DNA from: DASYDU01 sp036499445
Lineage (GTDB): Bacteria > Planctomycetota > Planctomycetia > Pirellulales > Lacipirellulaceae
Length of the DNA stretch: 13,154 nucleotides
Assembly: GCA_036499445.1 (NCBI GenBank)
Contig: DASYDU010000168.1
Coordinates: 1 to 13,154, forward strand
Reading direction: 5' to 3'
In this document: one piece after another, positions 7,670 to 13,154 of the stretch
Numbering within the stretch: position 1 is the stretch's first letter
Layout of the letters: the number at the start of each line of letters is the position of its first letter
The notes under the pieces: generated by a model
What the model saw: only the letters and a program-made list of their open reading frames with translations
What the model was told of the DNA's origin: nothing
Database searches by the model: none
Program-made: the position numbers and the translations under genes

Positions 7670-7811
7670 AGTTGTCCGTAACCGAAGGTTTCGGGCGTGG
7701 TTTCTAGCACCGTTGATAGACGGTCGACGGGCTTCGAGAGTATCTTACAGGTGCGCGGGCGGCTGCGGGAGTGGTCGAACGATTTCCGGGGAAATTGCGG
7801 AGTTGCGAGCC
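7670..7811. promoter_or_regulatory. Divergent intergenic region between the 602-residue gene and the YdjY-domain gene
   Basis: These 142 bases must carry the promoters for both flanking genes. A perfect dyad ATTTCC-GG-GGAAAT lies at 7782-7795, ending 16 bases before the YdjY gene's ATG. A GGAG Shine-Dalgarno (7799-7802) lies 9 bases before that ATG. A TTGATA (7713-7718) and a TATCTT (7741-7746) are seen on the plus strand, but they are 22 bases apart, too far for a normal sigma-70 promoter. No convincing promoter could be picked by eye for the minus-strand gene. Confidence 0.45.
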
Positions 7812-8642
7812 ATGAAAGACGTGTCGATCGATTGGCGACCATCGGCGAGAGCCGCCGCCGCTGTTGTTTGCTTGTTTGCTTGCGCCTTGGCCACGCATTG
7901 TGCAGCGCAAGAGGCAAAGGACGAGGACCCCGAAGCGGATGCCAAGCCGCAAGCATCTGCGCCCAAGCTTCCGCCGCCAGAGGGTGCGACGCAATTGTCG
8001 CCAAAGTTTGATGTGTGGGTCGACGCGGCCAAAGGAGTGGTGATCGTCGACGGCCGAATCGCGCTGCGGCGCGGCATGCTCGAGATGTTTTCTTGCACGC
8101 GGAATACGAAAGAGCACGAATCGATCGTCGCGGCAGACGCTGAGGCTTTTTTGGTCCATGCTGGGTTGCTGCGGCTGGGCGCGGAAGTCGGCAGCCCCGT
8201 GCAATTCGTACCGGAGTACAAACCGCCGGCCGGTACCGAGATCGAGATCGACGTAATTTGGCATGACGCAGAGGGCAAAGAGCAGACGGCCCGCGCCCAG
8301 GACTGGATCCGAGATATGAAGACAGGCAAGGAGATGGCGTATCCTTGGGTATTCGCCGGCAGTCGCTTCTGGACTGACCCGGAGAACGGCCGGCAGTACT
8401 ATGCGGCCGAAGAAGGTGACTTCATCTGCGTGGCGAATTTCGGCACCGCGATGCTCGATATTCCCGTGAAGAGCTCGCAGTCGAATGATGAGCTGGAGTT
8501 CGAGGCCTGGACCGATCGCATTCCGCCGCTTGGCACACGGGTGCGGATGCTGCTGAAGCCGAAATTGGAAAAGGAGCGAGGGACGAGGAGCGAGGAACAA
8601 GTGGAGGCAAAGACACAAGCGGACGGCGCGAAGTCAAGGTGA
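7812..8642 (+). CDS. Secreted YdjY-domain protein
   Basis: The product has 276 residues. The N-terminus has a hydrophobic segment (about 11-30) ending near CAAQ-E, consistent with a signal peptide. An acidic, Pro-rich linker (about 33-60) follows. From about 61 comes the conserved YdjY-type domain, with FDVWVDAAKGVVIVDGRIAL, LEMFSCTRNTKEHESIVAAD, AFLVHAGLLRLG and PVQFVPEYKPPAGTEIEIDV. It continues with ARAQDWIRDMKTGKEM, PWVFAGSRFW, and FGTAMLDIPVKSSQSNDELE. These blocks are strongly conserved in planctomycete homologues as I remember them. The E. coli YdjY namesake is linked to ferredoxin-like proteins, but no Fe-S cysteine set is seen here. The function is unknown and an extracytoplasmic role is inferred. 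The frame is open from 7605, but GGAG 9 bases before the ATG at 7812 and the signal peptide fix the start. The last 25 residues are charged and come from a repeat-rich stretch. Confidence 0.88.
   Translation: MKDVSIDWRPSARAAAAVVCLFACALATHCAAQEAKDEDPEADAKPQASAPKLPPPEGATQLSPKFDVWVDAAKGVVIVDGRIALRRGMLEMFSCTRNTKEHESIVAADAEAFLVHAGLLRLGAEVGSPVQFVPEYKPPAGTEIEIDVIWHDAEGKEQTARAQDWIRDMKTGKEMAYPWVFAGSRFWTDPENGRQYYAAEEGDFICVANFGTAMLDIPVKSSQSNDELEFEAWTDRIPPLGTRVRMLLKPKLEKERGTRSEEQVEAKTQADGAKSR
8572..8598 (+). repeat. 14-base-period purine-rich repeat in the 3' end of the YdjY-domain gene
   Basis: AGGAGCGAGGGAC (8572-8584) and AGGAGCGAGGAAC (8586-8598) match at 12 of 13 bases, one base apart. The 14-base period is not a multiple of three, so the two copies encode different residues (within KERGTRSEEQ). 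The repeat lies beyond the conserved domain, so the tail probably arose from repeat DNA rather than selection on protein sequence. Confidence 0.6.
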
Positions 8643-8661
8643 CCTAGGATTTGTTATCGAC

Positions 8662-9921
8662 TCACTGCGGACTTTTGACATCGTAGCAGTAGAAGTGATC
8701 TTGGTCGCGGAGGAATAGTTTGCCATCGACGATCACCGGATGGGTCCAGATGTGGCTCTTGGGCTTACGAATCTCGGAGAGCGGCGCAAGCGTGAACCGG
8801 CCGTGCTCCTGCCAACCGTTGGGCGACGCGTCGATGAGCACCACGGTGCCATCTTCTTCGCCGAGCAAATAGAACATGTCGTCGGCATAGGCGATGGAGC
8901 CCTTGGTCAGCTTGTCGCGTTCGCGCCATTTCTTTTCGCCCGTCGCCCAATCCATGCACATCCAACCGGTTGGATCAGAGTGGCCGTAGATATAGTCGCC
9001 GATGCGTATCACGCCGCCGTGGTGATTCTTCATTTCCTTATTGGCGTAAACGGTCGTGGCCTCGTTCTGATCGCTGATCGCCACCAACATGCAGCCTGCT
9101 CCGTAGCCGCTGGTGACGAAGACCTGACTGTCGCCGATGATCGGCGTGGGAATGACAGCGACGCGGCCGCCGGGCCAATCGGCCTGCCAGAGAAGCTTGC
9201 CGTCGGCGGGCGAGATACCGACGAGCCGCGACGTAAACAATTGCACGTACTGCGGCTGGCCGTGAAAAACGGCACGGGAGATCGACGCGTATTGGGCGCC
9301 GTCGTTGAGCTCGGTTGACCGCCAGAGGACATTGCCGGTCTTCTTGTCGAGAGCGGCGATCGCGCCCTGGTCGCCGCCAGGTGTGCAAAGGACTTTGTCA
9401 CCATCGACGAGCATCGACTCACAATAGCCCCATTGTGGCTCCTTGCCGCCCAGCTCGATCATCGACGTGCTCCAAACTTCGCTTCCGTCCTTAATGCGAA
9501 AACACGCGAGCTTCCCCTTTCCGCTCATCGTGTAGATAAAGTCGCCATCGACAGTGGGAGTCCCGCGCGGGCCGTCGCCGTAGTCGTTCGACAATGCCGG
9601 ACCAAGCGGAGCCGTCCAGATTTCGTTGCCCGTCGCTTCGTCGAGTGCCAGCAACAGGCAAGCGCCGTCGCGTTCGCCCATGATGTAGATGCGACCATCG
9701 ACGACAGCGGGACCGGAGTAACCGTCGCCACATTTTTCAATCATCCAGAGCCGCTTCGGACCGCCCTCGGGCCAGGATTTTAGCAGTCCGGTCTCATTCG
9801 TGAGGCAGTTCCGCGTGGGTCCTTGCCATTGAGGCCACTGATATTTCGCGGCTTCGGCGAGCGCCGTCATCGATGTACCGAGGAGGGCGCCGAGGATTGC
9901 CGTCCGAATGAAGCTCTTCAT
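8662..9921 (-). CDS. Secreted PQQ-like (quinoprotein-type) beta-propeller protein
   Basis: The product has 419 residues. A signal peptide (about 1-25, AEA-AK cleavage region) is followed by WPQWQGP (29-35), a motif common at the start of planctomycete PQQ-like propeller proteins. The rest is built of repeated blades: VVDGRIYIMGERD-ALDEATGNEIW, TVDGDFIYTMSGKGKL-FRIKDGSEVW, LVDGDKVLCTPGGD-ALDKKTGNVLW, then ISPADGKLLW, RIGDYIYGHSD-DWATGEKKW and ADDMFYLLGEEDG-IDASP, and it ends in VDGKLFLRDQDHFYCYDVK. The D-G-x-x-x-W signature of each blade defines the fold, as in BamB. There is no dehydrogenase active-site motif (such as a vicinal Cys-Cys) that I can see. It is therefore more likely a scaffold or binding protein in the periplasm than an alcohol dehydrogenase. 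The start is supported by GGAG 6 bases before the ATG. It converges on the YdjY-domain gene with 19 bases between stops. Confidence 0.93.
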   Translation of the reverse strand: MKSFIRTAILGALLGTSMTALAEAAKYQWPQWQGPTRNCLTNETGLLKSWPEGGPKRLWMIEKCGDGYSGPAVVDGRIYIMGERDGACLLLALDEATGNEIWTAPLGPALSNDYGDGPRGTPTVDGDFIYTMSGKGKLACFRIKDGSEVWSTSMIELGGKEPQWGYCESMLVDGDKVLCTPGGDQGAIAALDKKTGNVLWRSTELNDGAQYASISRAVFHGQPQYVQLFTSRLVGISPADGKLLWQADWPGGRVAVIPTPIIGDSQVFVTSGYGAGCMLVAISDQNEATTVYANKEMKNHHGGVIRIGDYIYGHSDPTGWMCMDWATGEKKWRERDKLTKGSIAYADDMFYLLGEEDGTVVLIDASPNGWQEHGRFTLAPLSEIRKPKSHIWTHPVIVDGKLFLRDQDHFYCYDVKSPQ

Positions 9922-10132
9922 CAGGTGCTCCGCATTGATTGCTGAAAGGGAATGCCGTCGATAGAAAGCCGGCCGCGGCGCATCGTACCACGGAGCGGCC
10001 GCCCGGAACGAAGCATTCTAGCAATCAGGCGCGCGGTGAGCTAGAAGCGGCGTGCGCCCGGGATGACCGAGCGTCACCTTGTGCCGCCGCGCTTTCAGCA
10101 AGCAGCGCCAAAGCAATTTGCGATGCACACGA
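9922..10132. promoter_or_regulatory. 211-base intergenic region upstream of the beta-propeller gene
   Basis: This stretch should hold the 3' untranslated end of the cysteine-rich gene and the promoter of the propeller gene. Visible items are GGAG (9928-9931), 6 bases before the propeller ATG, a pair GGCCGC (9971-9976) / GCGGCC (9995-10000), and a 7-base inverted repeat TTCTAGC / GCTAGAA (10016-10046). No clear -10/-35 pair or U-tailed terminator stands out. Confidence 0.4.
10016..10046. repeat. Inverted repeat TTCTAGC...GCTAGAA
   Basis: TTCTAGC (10016-10022) and GCTAGAA (10040-10046) are perfect inverted copies separated by 17 bases, about 95 bases upstream of the propeller gene. The spacing suits a protein-binding operator or a loop-bearing hairpin in the 3' end of the cysteine-rich transcript. 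No T-run follows on the minus strand. Confidence 0.4.
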
Positions 10133-11254
10133 CTACTTCGACGCGCTGACCCAGCCGGCCGCGTCGTCAGACGCCTGTTGGCGAGACACCGTCTGGATCA
10201 CGGTCTTGCCCGAAGCCGGCTTGTTGTAGACAGCGGTCCAAACTGGAGCGGCATTGCGTTGGGCCGCACGATCTTGCGTGTTGAGCAATCGCGGCGCTTC
10301 CAGATTGGTCGAGTTGCTGTCGCCGGGACCTTTTTGCGGCTGGGGCTGCAGAATTGGCGTGGAAGACGAATCGCCAGCGGCCTCGGGCTTCTGGGTTTGT
10401 TGGAAAGTTCGTTCGGCAGGTGCGCTTTGCGCGGGTGCCAAGGTCGGTTGCGGCTCGGGGTGATAGGTGCTCGGCGCGGGATTGGTGTACATGGTCGGGG
10501 CCGAGGTGGTAACAGCCGCGGGCTGGCCGGCACCACATGAAGCACAACCAGACGTCGGTTGTTCATAGACGGCTTGCGTGACTGTCGCGCCCCCACCGCA
10601 GCTTGAGCACGAAGGACAAGAGCTGCCACACGACGAACACGACGAGCATGACGGACACGAACCGCAAGTCGAGCAACCGGAGCAAGAATCACACACCGGC
10701 CGCATTACAACTTCGCTGACGGTGACCGGCATCGCGCATGTCGAGCAGGTGCCGCAAGTCGGCGCATAGTTTGCCGCGCAAGTCGAACAAGTGGAGCAGG
10801 TTGAACATGCCGGAGCGGCGCAAGCGGAGCACGAGCTCACTGGCGCATATCCGCACGTCGAGCATGTGCTCGCTGGCGCATAGCCGGCGGTGTAGGTCGG
10901 CTGATAATACGCAGCGTAGGTTGTCGCAGGCGCATAAGCCGTGGTGTACGTTGCGGGCGCGTAAGCCGTGGTATAGGCCGGCTGATAGTACGCGGTCGTC
11001 GCCGGCGCGCCCCAGACGCCGCGCGTTGCGCGATCCCACCAGTAGCCCGGATACCAGCCGCTGTAGTAGGAGGAATACGCTACCGGCGAATACGTTTGGT
11101 AGGCAACCGGTGAATATGTCTGATAGGCGACGGGCTGGTAGGCAACCGTCTGCGCGCCACAGGTGGCACATTGCGCCAGCGCGGTCGTGGATGAAGCGCA
11201 CGCGAGCGAGGCGACAGTCAGAACAAACAGCCAATGCTTACGTTGGGCAATCAT
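10133..11254 (-). CDS. Secreted Tyr/Pro/Ala-rich protein with dense CxxC cysteine ladder
   Basis: This 373-residue protein belongs to no family I can name. A signal peptide (about 1-28, TALAQ) is followed by one CATC. Next comes a Tyr-rich repeat region (about 36-126) with PVAYQTYS in tandem, a YWWDRATRGVWGAP insert, and several TTAYAPAT-type units. The core (131-219) has 22 cysteines, mostly three residues apart: CSTC, CSAC, a run of four at 150-159, three at 167-173, and eight at exactly every third residue from 188 to 209. A last CASC is at 237-240, giving 26 cysteines in the mature part. The C-terminal third is Pro/Gln/Ser-rich and probably disordered. Dense CxxC can bind metal or form disulfides that cross-link a surface layer; neither can be decided here. 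The ATG at 11254 is preferred over TTG at 11269 because GAGAG lies about 9-10 bases before it and the signal peptide then has a normal n-region. Confidence 0.82.
   Translation of the reverse strand: MIAQRKHWLFVLTVASLACASSTTALAQCATCGAQTVAYQPVAYQTYSPVAYQTYSPVAYSSYYSGWYPGYWWDRATRGVWGAPATTAYYQPAYTTAYAPATYTTAYAPATTYAAYYQPTYTAGYAPASTCSTCGYAPVSSCSACAAPACSTCSTCSTCAANYAPTCGTCSTCAMPVTVSEVVMRPVCDSCSGCSTCGSCPSCSSCSSCGSSCPSCSSCGGGATVTQAVYEQPTSGCASCGAGQPAAVTTSAPTMYTNPAPSTYHPEPQPTLAPAQSAPAERTFQQTQKPEAAGDSSSTPILQPQPQKGPGDSNSTNLEAPRLLNTQDRAAQRNAAPVWTAVYNKPASGKTVIQTVSRQQASDDAAGWVSASK
11075..11134 (-). repeat. Tandem PVAYQTYS repeat within the cysteine-rich gene
   Basis: Two full copies of an eight-residue unit (24 bases) and a partial third copy encode PVAYQTYS-PVAYQTYS-PVAY. 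The copies differ at silent positions, so they are kept by selection or are not brand new. Confidence 0.6.
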
Positions 11255-11435
11255 GTTGGATTCTCTCAATATGAAGAGGAGAAGGCGACCCTATATCTGG
11301 TTTAACCTTGCGAGACGCGAAACGCAACAATTGAACGACGGAGTTCGGCAAAATGGTGAGGAATTCGTACTGGGCAATCTCTGCCGTCTGGACAAACGAG
11401 GTCGGTAGTGGAGAGGTCGGGGAAAGCTGCACCGC

Positions 11436-11451
11436 TGGCAGACGGCTGCCA
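11436..11451. repeat. Short hairpin TGGCAG-ACGG-CTGCCA
   Basis: This is a perfect 6-base stem with a 4-base loop, about 180 bases before the cysteine-rich gene's start. It has no T-tail, so it is not a normal terminator. It may be a regulatory site or a leader structure. Confidence 0.35.
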
Positions 11452-11562
11452 CCATGAACCCGTCCCCCATGACCAACCCGTCGACGGACTTGCAGTGAAT
11501 TGTAGTTCAACTCCGGGCATCCGGCGGAAGGGATGAAGAGAAACCACATGCCTTCGCGTGAT

Positions 11563-11578
11563 GTTGCCAAACGGCAAC
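11563..11578. repeat. Short hairpin GTTGCC-AAAC-GGCAAC
   Basis: This is a perfect 6-base stem with a 4-base loop in the gap after the ATPase gene. On the plus strand it is followed by AAAA. On the minus strand, the direction of the genes, the T-run lies before the stem, so it does not have the layout of an intrinsic terminator for the ATPase transcript. Confidence 0.35.
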
Positions 11579-11666
11579 AAAACTGTGGCAGGTGCGCCGC
11601 CGTCGTCTTGTCAGCAGAGGGCACAATCGCGTCTCGCCGCATAGGCGGACACGAGGCCAGCAGTTG

Positions 11667-12326
11667 TTACGCAACTGACTCCGTACGGGTTCTGATCGCG
11701 CGACAGGCGACTTCGTGCCGATCGTAGAGATCAAAAAAAAGCTCGCGGACATTGCTGCCACGGCAGGCATGGCTAGCGGCGACGTCGGTGGGCGAGATCG
11801 CGGCGGGACGACACTGGGTCAGCTCGGCGACTAGTTGCTCGACCAGCAGGAGATCAGGTTGCAGCTGGGCGAGCAGCGGCAGGCCCGTGGCCGCATGCGA
11901 CGTGACAAGTAATCCAGCCGCCGATCGCCGGCACCGCCAACGCAGTGCGGCCCGGCTGAACTGGGATAGCTGCTCATACCCGTCGACAATCACCACCGGA
12001 TGCGGCAGCGACAGCGCGCGCCGAAGAACCTGCCACGGCAGATGGCCCTCGTGGTTGCGGAGCGCAATTGAGGTCGCACTGAGTCCGGCCGCAGATATTC
12101 GAGGCGCAAGTGTCGCGAGGAGCGTGGATTTGCCGGAACCATGGGGTCCGACGACTTCGCCCCACCAATTCTGGGCGGCGAGTCGAGCGACCATTCGTTC
12201 GGCACTTTCACCACTCCGGAATCGAAACGCGAGCGCGCCGGGCCTCGTCCAACACGTGGCAAATGGATTGCCGTGCCGCGACGGGAGCGGAGAAGTTTGC
12301 ATTTTGTGTGATGGCGCGCTGGTCAT
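11667..12326 (-). CDS. Small P-loop ATPase (AAA-like) linked to arrestin-like genes
   Basis: The product has 219 residues. It has a classic Walker A, GPHGSGKST (60-68), a Walker B, VVIVDGYEQL (111-120), and a sensor-like strand LLVTSHA (139-145). A conserved-looking end, NVRELFFDLYDRHE (192-205), follows. The spacing between Walker A and B, about 45 residues, is short and lacks an ABC signature, so it is not an ABC transporter subunit. It looks like a minimal AAA/STAND-type NTPase domain without a recognisable effector or DNA-binding domain. No signal peptide is visible, so it is probably cytoplasmic. The start is uncertain: TTG 12347, ATG 12326 and ATG 12302 are in frame. The TTG would overlap the arrestin-like gene, while the ATG at 12326 lies 10 bases past its stop. 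Either way it is tightly coupled to the arrestin-like gene. The function is unknown. Confidence 0.85.
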   Translation of the reverse strand: MTSAPSHKMQTSPLPSRHGNPFATCWTRPGALAFRFRSGESAERMVARLAAQNWWGEVVGPHGSGKSTLLATLAPRISAAGLSATSIALRNHEGHLPWQVLRRALSLPHPVVIVDGYEQLSQFSRAALRWRCRRSAAGLLVTSHAATGLPLLAQLQPDLLLVEQLVAELTQCRPAAISPTDVAASHACRGSNVRELFFDLYDRHEVACRAIRTRTESVA

Positions 12327-12336
12327 TCGGCAATCG

Positions 12337-12741
12337 TCATTCTTCAACGGTCATTGGCGCCGCCGGCACATCACCAAGGCGGAACGCCGCTTCTTCGACC
12401 ATTTCGGGTCCCTGCCGCGGAAAGAGCCGCAAGCGGACGCACCAACAGACTTTGACAATTCGTCCCTCGTAACTCAGCGGACTGGGAGGAAGCACAACCG
12501 CAAACCGCCGCGGCGTACGGAGATCCAGCGGTCGTCCGGGATCATCGACCAATCGTTCAAAGTGGTGAATTTCAAAGTCTTCCTCGCCTTGACCGCTCGT
12601 GTACCAGAGCACCGACAATTCCGCAGCGCGGATCGACTGTCCTTGGCTCCCCTCCGCTAAAAAGTAGCCGGACATTCGCTCGCCGGGTTCGTAAACGCCG
12701 GAGGACCGTTCGAGCTTTAGCAATTTGTTATCCGAGTTCAT
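12337..12741 (-). CDS. Arrestin-N-like beta-sandwich protein of unknown function
   Basis: The product has 134 residues. The N-terminal part reads VYEPGERMSGYFLAE (17-30), the PG-x-x-x-x-G pattern that opens arrestin/Spo0M/Vps26-like beta-sandwiches. AELSVLWYTSGQGEEDFEIHHFE (40-62) and LPPSPLSYEGRIVKVCWCVRLRL follow, and both resemble the later strands of an arrestin N-lobe. The assignment is from pattern memory, not a search. There are no membrane segments or catalytic motifs. The frame is open to 12879, but the first 46 residues overlap the preceding gene. The ATG at 12741 has a strong GGAGG Shine-Dalgarno 10 bases ahead and overlaps the upstream stop as ATGA, so it is the likely start. It is followed within about 10 bases by the ATPase. 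It probably acts as an adaptor or binding partner, inferred from fold type only. Confidence 0.8.
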   Translation of the reverse strand: MNSDNKLLKLERSSGVYEPGERMSGYFLAEGSQGQSIRAAELSVLWYTSGQGEEDFEIHHFERLVDDPGRPLDLRTPRRFAVVLPPSPLSYEGRIVKVCWCVRLRLFPRQGPEMVEEAAFRLGDVPAAPMTVEE

Positions 12742-13154
12742 GACACAATGGCCTCCGCGGGAGCGGCGACGATCGGCACCGGAAAACGGCCCGCCACGCT
12801 GTCGGGATAGACATAGAGTGGGAATCGCCGCTCGAATTCCGGCCAGCCGGCCATCCGTCCACGAACCACGAGCGACCATGTAACCGCATTATGGGGCGCC
12901 GAAAGGGAATGCATCGCCGTGGCGGGCATCCGCAGCGAAAAGCTGATCTCAAAAGCTGCGTCGGGCGAAATGTCGAAGTTCCGTTGACTAAATGCCGTGT
13001 TGCGATGGACCACGACCGTGGCGGTCCGCGTGTCGGTGCCTTGTTGATACGTCGCCTGTTCCTCGCACACGAGCTGAATCTGAAACCAACGAACATTCGC
13101 GCGGCCAGCTTGCGACACAAACACCTGATACTCTCGGCCAGGAAAAAATGGCAG
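12738..13154 (-). CDS. Beta-sandwich (arrestin-C-like) domain protein, 3' part (5' end outside window)
   Basis: The reading frame is open to the right edge of the window and reads LPFFPGREYQVFVSQAGRA before the GTG at 13124, so that codon is internal. The visible part (about 138 residues) contains VRWFQIQLVCEEQATY followed by QGTDTRTATVVVH, FSLRMPATAMHSL with APHNAVTWSLVVRGR, and WPEFERRFPLYVYP. These blocks look like an arrestin C-lobe-type beta-sandwich. I recall similar segments in Pirellulales proteins that carry N-terminal membrane segments (sometimes annotated DUF3592), but the N-terminus is not in this window. The stop TGA overlaps the next gene's ATG (ATGA), indicating translational coupling and probably stoichiometric production with the 134-residue arrestin-like protein. 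Confidence 0.75.
   Translation of the reverse strand: MPFFPGREYQVFVSQAGRANVRWFQIQLVCEEQATYQQGTDTRTATVVVHRNTAFSQRNFDISPDAAFEISFSLRMPATAMHSLSAPHNAVTWSLVVRGRMAGWPEFERRFPLYVYPDSVAGRFPVPIVAAPAEAIVS
12752..12756 (-). promoter_or_regulatory. Ribosome binding site GGAGG of the arrestin-N-like gene
   Basis: GGAGG on the minus strand lies 10 bases before the ATG at 12741 and inside the coding end of the upstream gene. It settles the start at 12741 rather than at the open-frame limit at 12879. Confidence 0.6.

Larger units (their letters stand above)
11255..11666. other. 412-base non-coding region upstream of the cysteine-rich gene
   Basis: No open frame here has family resemblance or codon-like composition that convinced me. 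The stretch must contain the promoter and leader of the cysteine-rich gene and the end of the ATPase transcript. It holds two short perfect hairpins (11436-11451 and 11563-11578) and a 10-base palindrome CCGTCGACGG (11478-11487). A GATATA-like element lies on the minus strand about 35 bases before the gene, but without a clear -35. Confidence 0.5.

Noticed and set aside
7713..7746. TTGATA and TATCTT as a promoter for the YdjY-domain gene
   Set aside because: The spacing is 22 bases, outside the usual 16-18, and no better pair was found nearby.
10730..10870. Regular TC/GC-rich repeats in this stretch as a CRISPR-like or satellite array
   Set aside because: The repetition is fully explained by the CxxC codon pattern of the cysteine-rich protein; there are no uniform repeats with unique spacers.
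11563..11578. GTTGCC-AAAC-GGCAAC as an intrinsic terminator of the ATPase operon
   Set aside because: The T-run is on the wrong side of the stem for minus-strand transcription, and the stem has only 6 base pairs.
11302..11642. Small minus-strand frames (92 and 134 codons) in the 412-base gap
   Set aside because: No Shine-Dalgarno, family resemblance or coherent composition was seen, and several frames overlap one another.
11752..12660. A 302-codon plus-strand frame opposite the ATPase and arrestin-like genes
   Set aside because: It covers two minus-strand genes with clear Walker and beta-sandwich motifs, and its own translation shows no domain.

Overview
The window looks like chromosomal DNA from a planctomycete, most likely a member of the Pirellulales. 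It is GC-rich by eye. It carries gene families typical of that group: a PQQ-type beta-propeller protein with a WPQWQGP motif just after its signal peptide, a secreted YdjY-domain protein, two large secreted proteins with proline-rich N-terminal halves that resemble DUF6268, and a Tyr/Ala/Pro/Cys-rich secreted repeat protein. The assignment rests on remembered family resemblance, because no search could be run. I see no rRNA, tRNA, CRISPR array, insertion sequence or phage gene.

Layout: at the left edge is the 3' part of a DUF885-family metalloprotease-like gene (+ strand, 2-952). It converges on a tightly packed minus-strand block, given here in transcription order: a 602-residue uncharacterised protein (7669-5861), a YggS-type PLP-homeostasis protein (5832-5107), the isoprenoid enzyme IspG (5069-3918), and two paralogous secreted proteins with a likely C-terminal beta-barrel (3800-2298 and 2286-967). 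The first three genes are separated by under 40 bases, so they probably form an operon. The last two are translationally coupled, since the stop codon of one lies within the Shine-Dalgarno region of the next. A 117-base gap holding a nested inverted repeat separates IspG from the paralogue pair.

On the other side of a 142-base divergent intergenic region, a plus-strand YdjY-domain gene (7812-8642) converges, 19 bases apart, on a minus-strand PQQ-like beta-propeller gene (9921-8662). Upstream of that lies a minus-strand gene for a remarkable secreted protein with 26 mature-part cysteines, almost all in CxxC spacing (11254-10133). A 412-base non-coding stretch follows.

The right end (11667 to the window edge) holds the most intriguing cassette. 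It contains three overlapping minus-strand genes: a beta-sandwich, arrestin-C-like protein that runs off the window, a 134-residue arrestin-N-like protein, and a small P-loop ATPase. ATGA and near-ATGA overlaps imply coordinated synthesis and perhaps a physical complex. Its function is unknown to me, and it is the best candidate here for an undescribed system.

Several starts were set inside longer open frames because of Shine-Dalgarno position, signal peptides or family alignment. These are YggS at 5832, the YdjY protein at 7812, the second paralogue at 2286, the cysteine-rich protein at 11254, the ATPase at 12326 and the arrestin-like protein at 12741.
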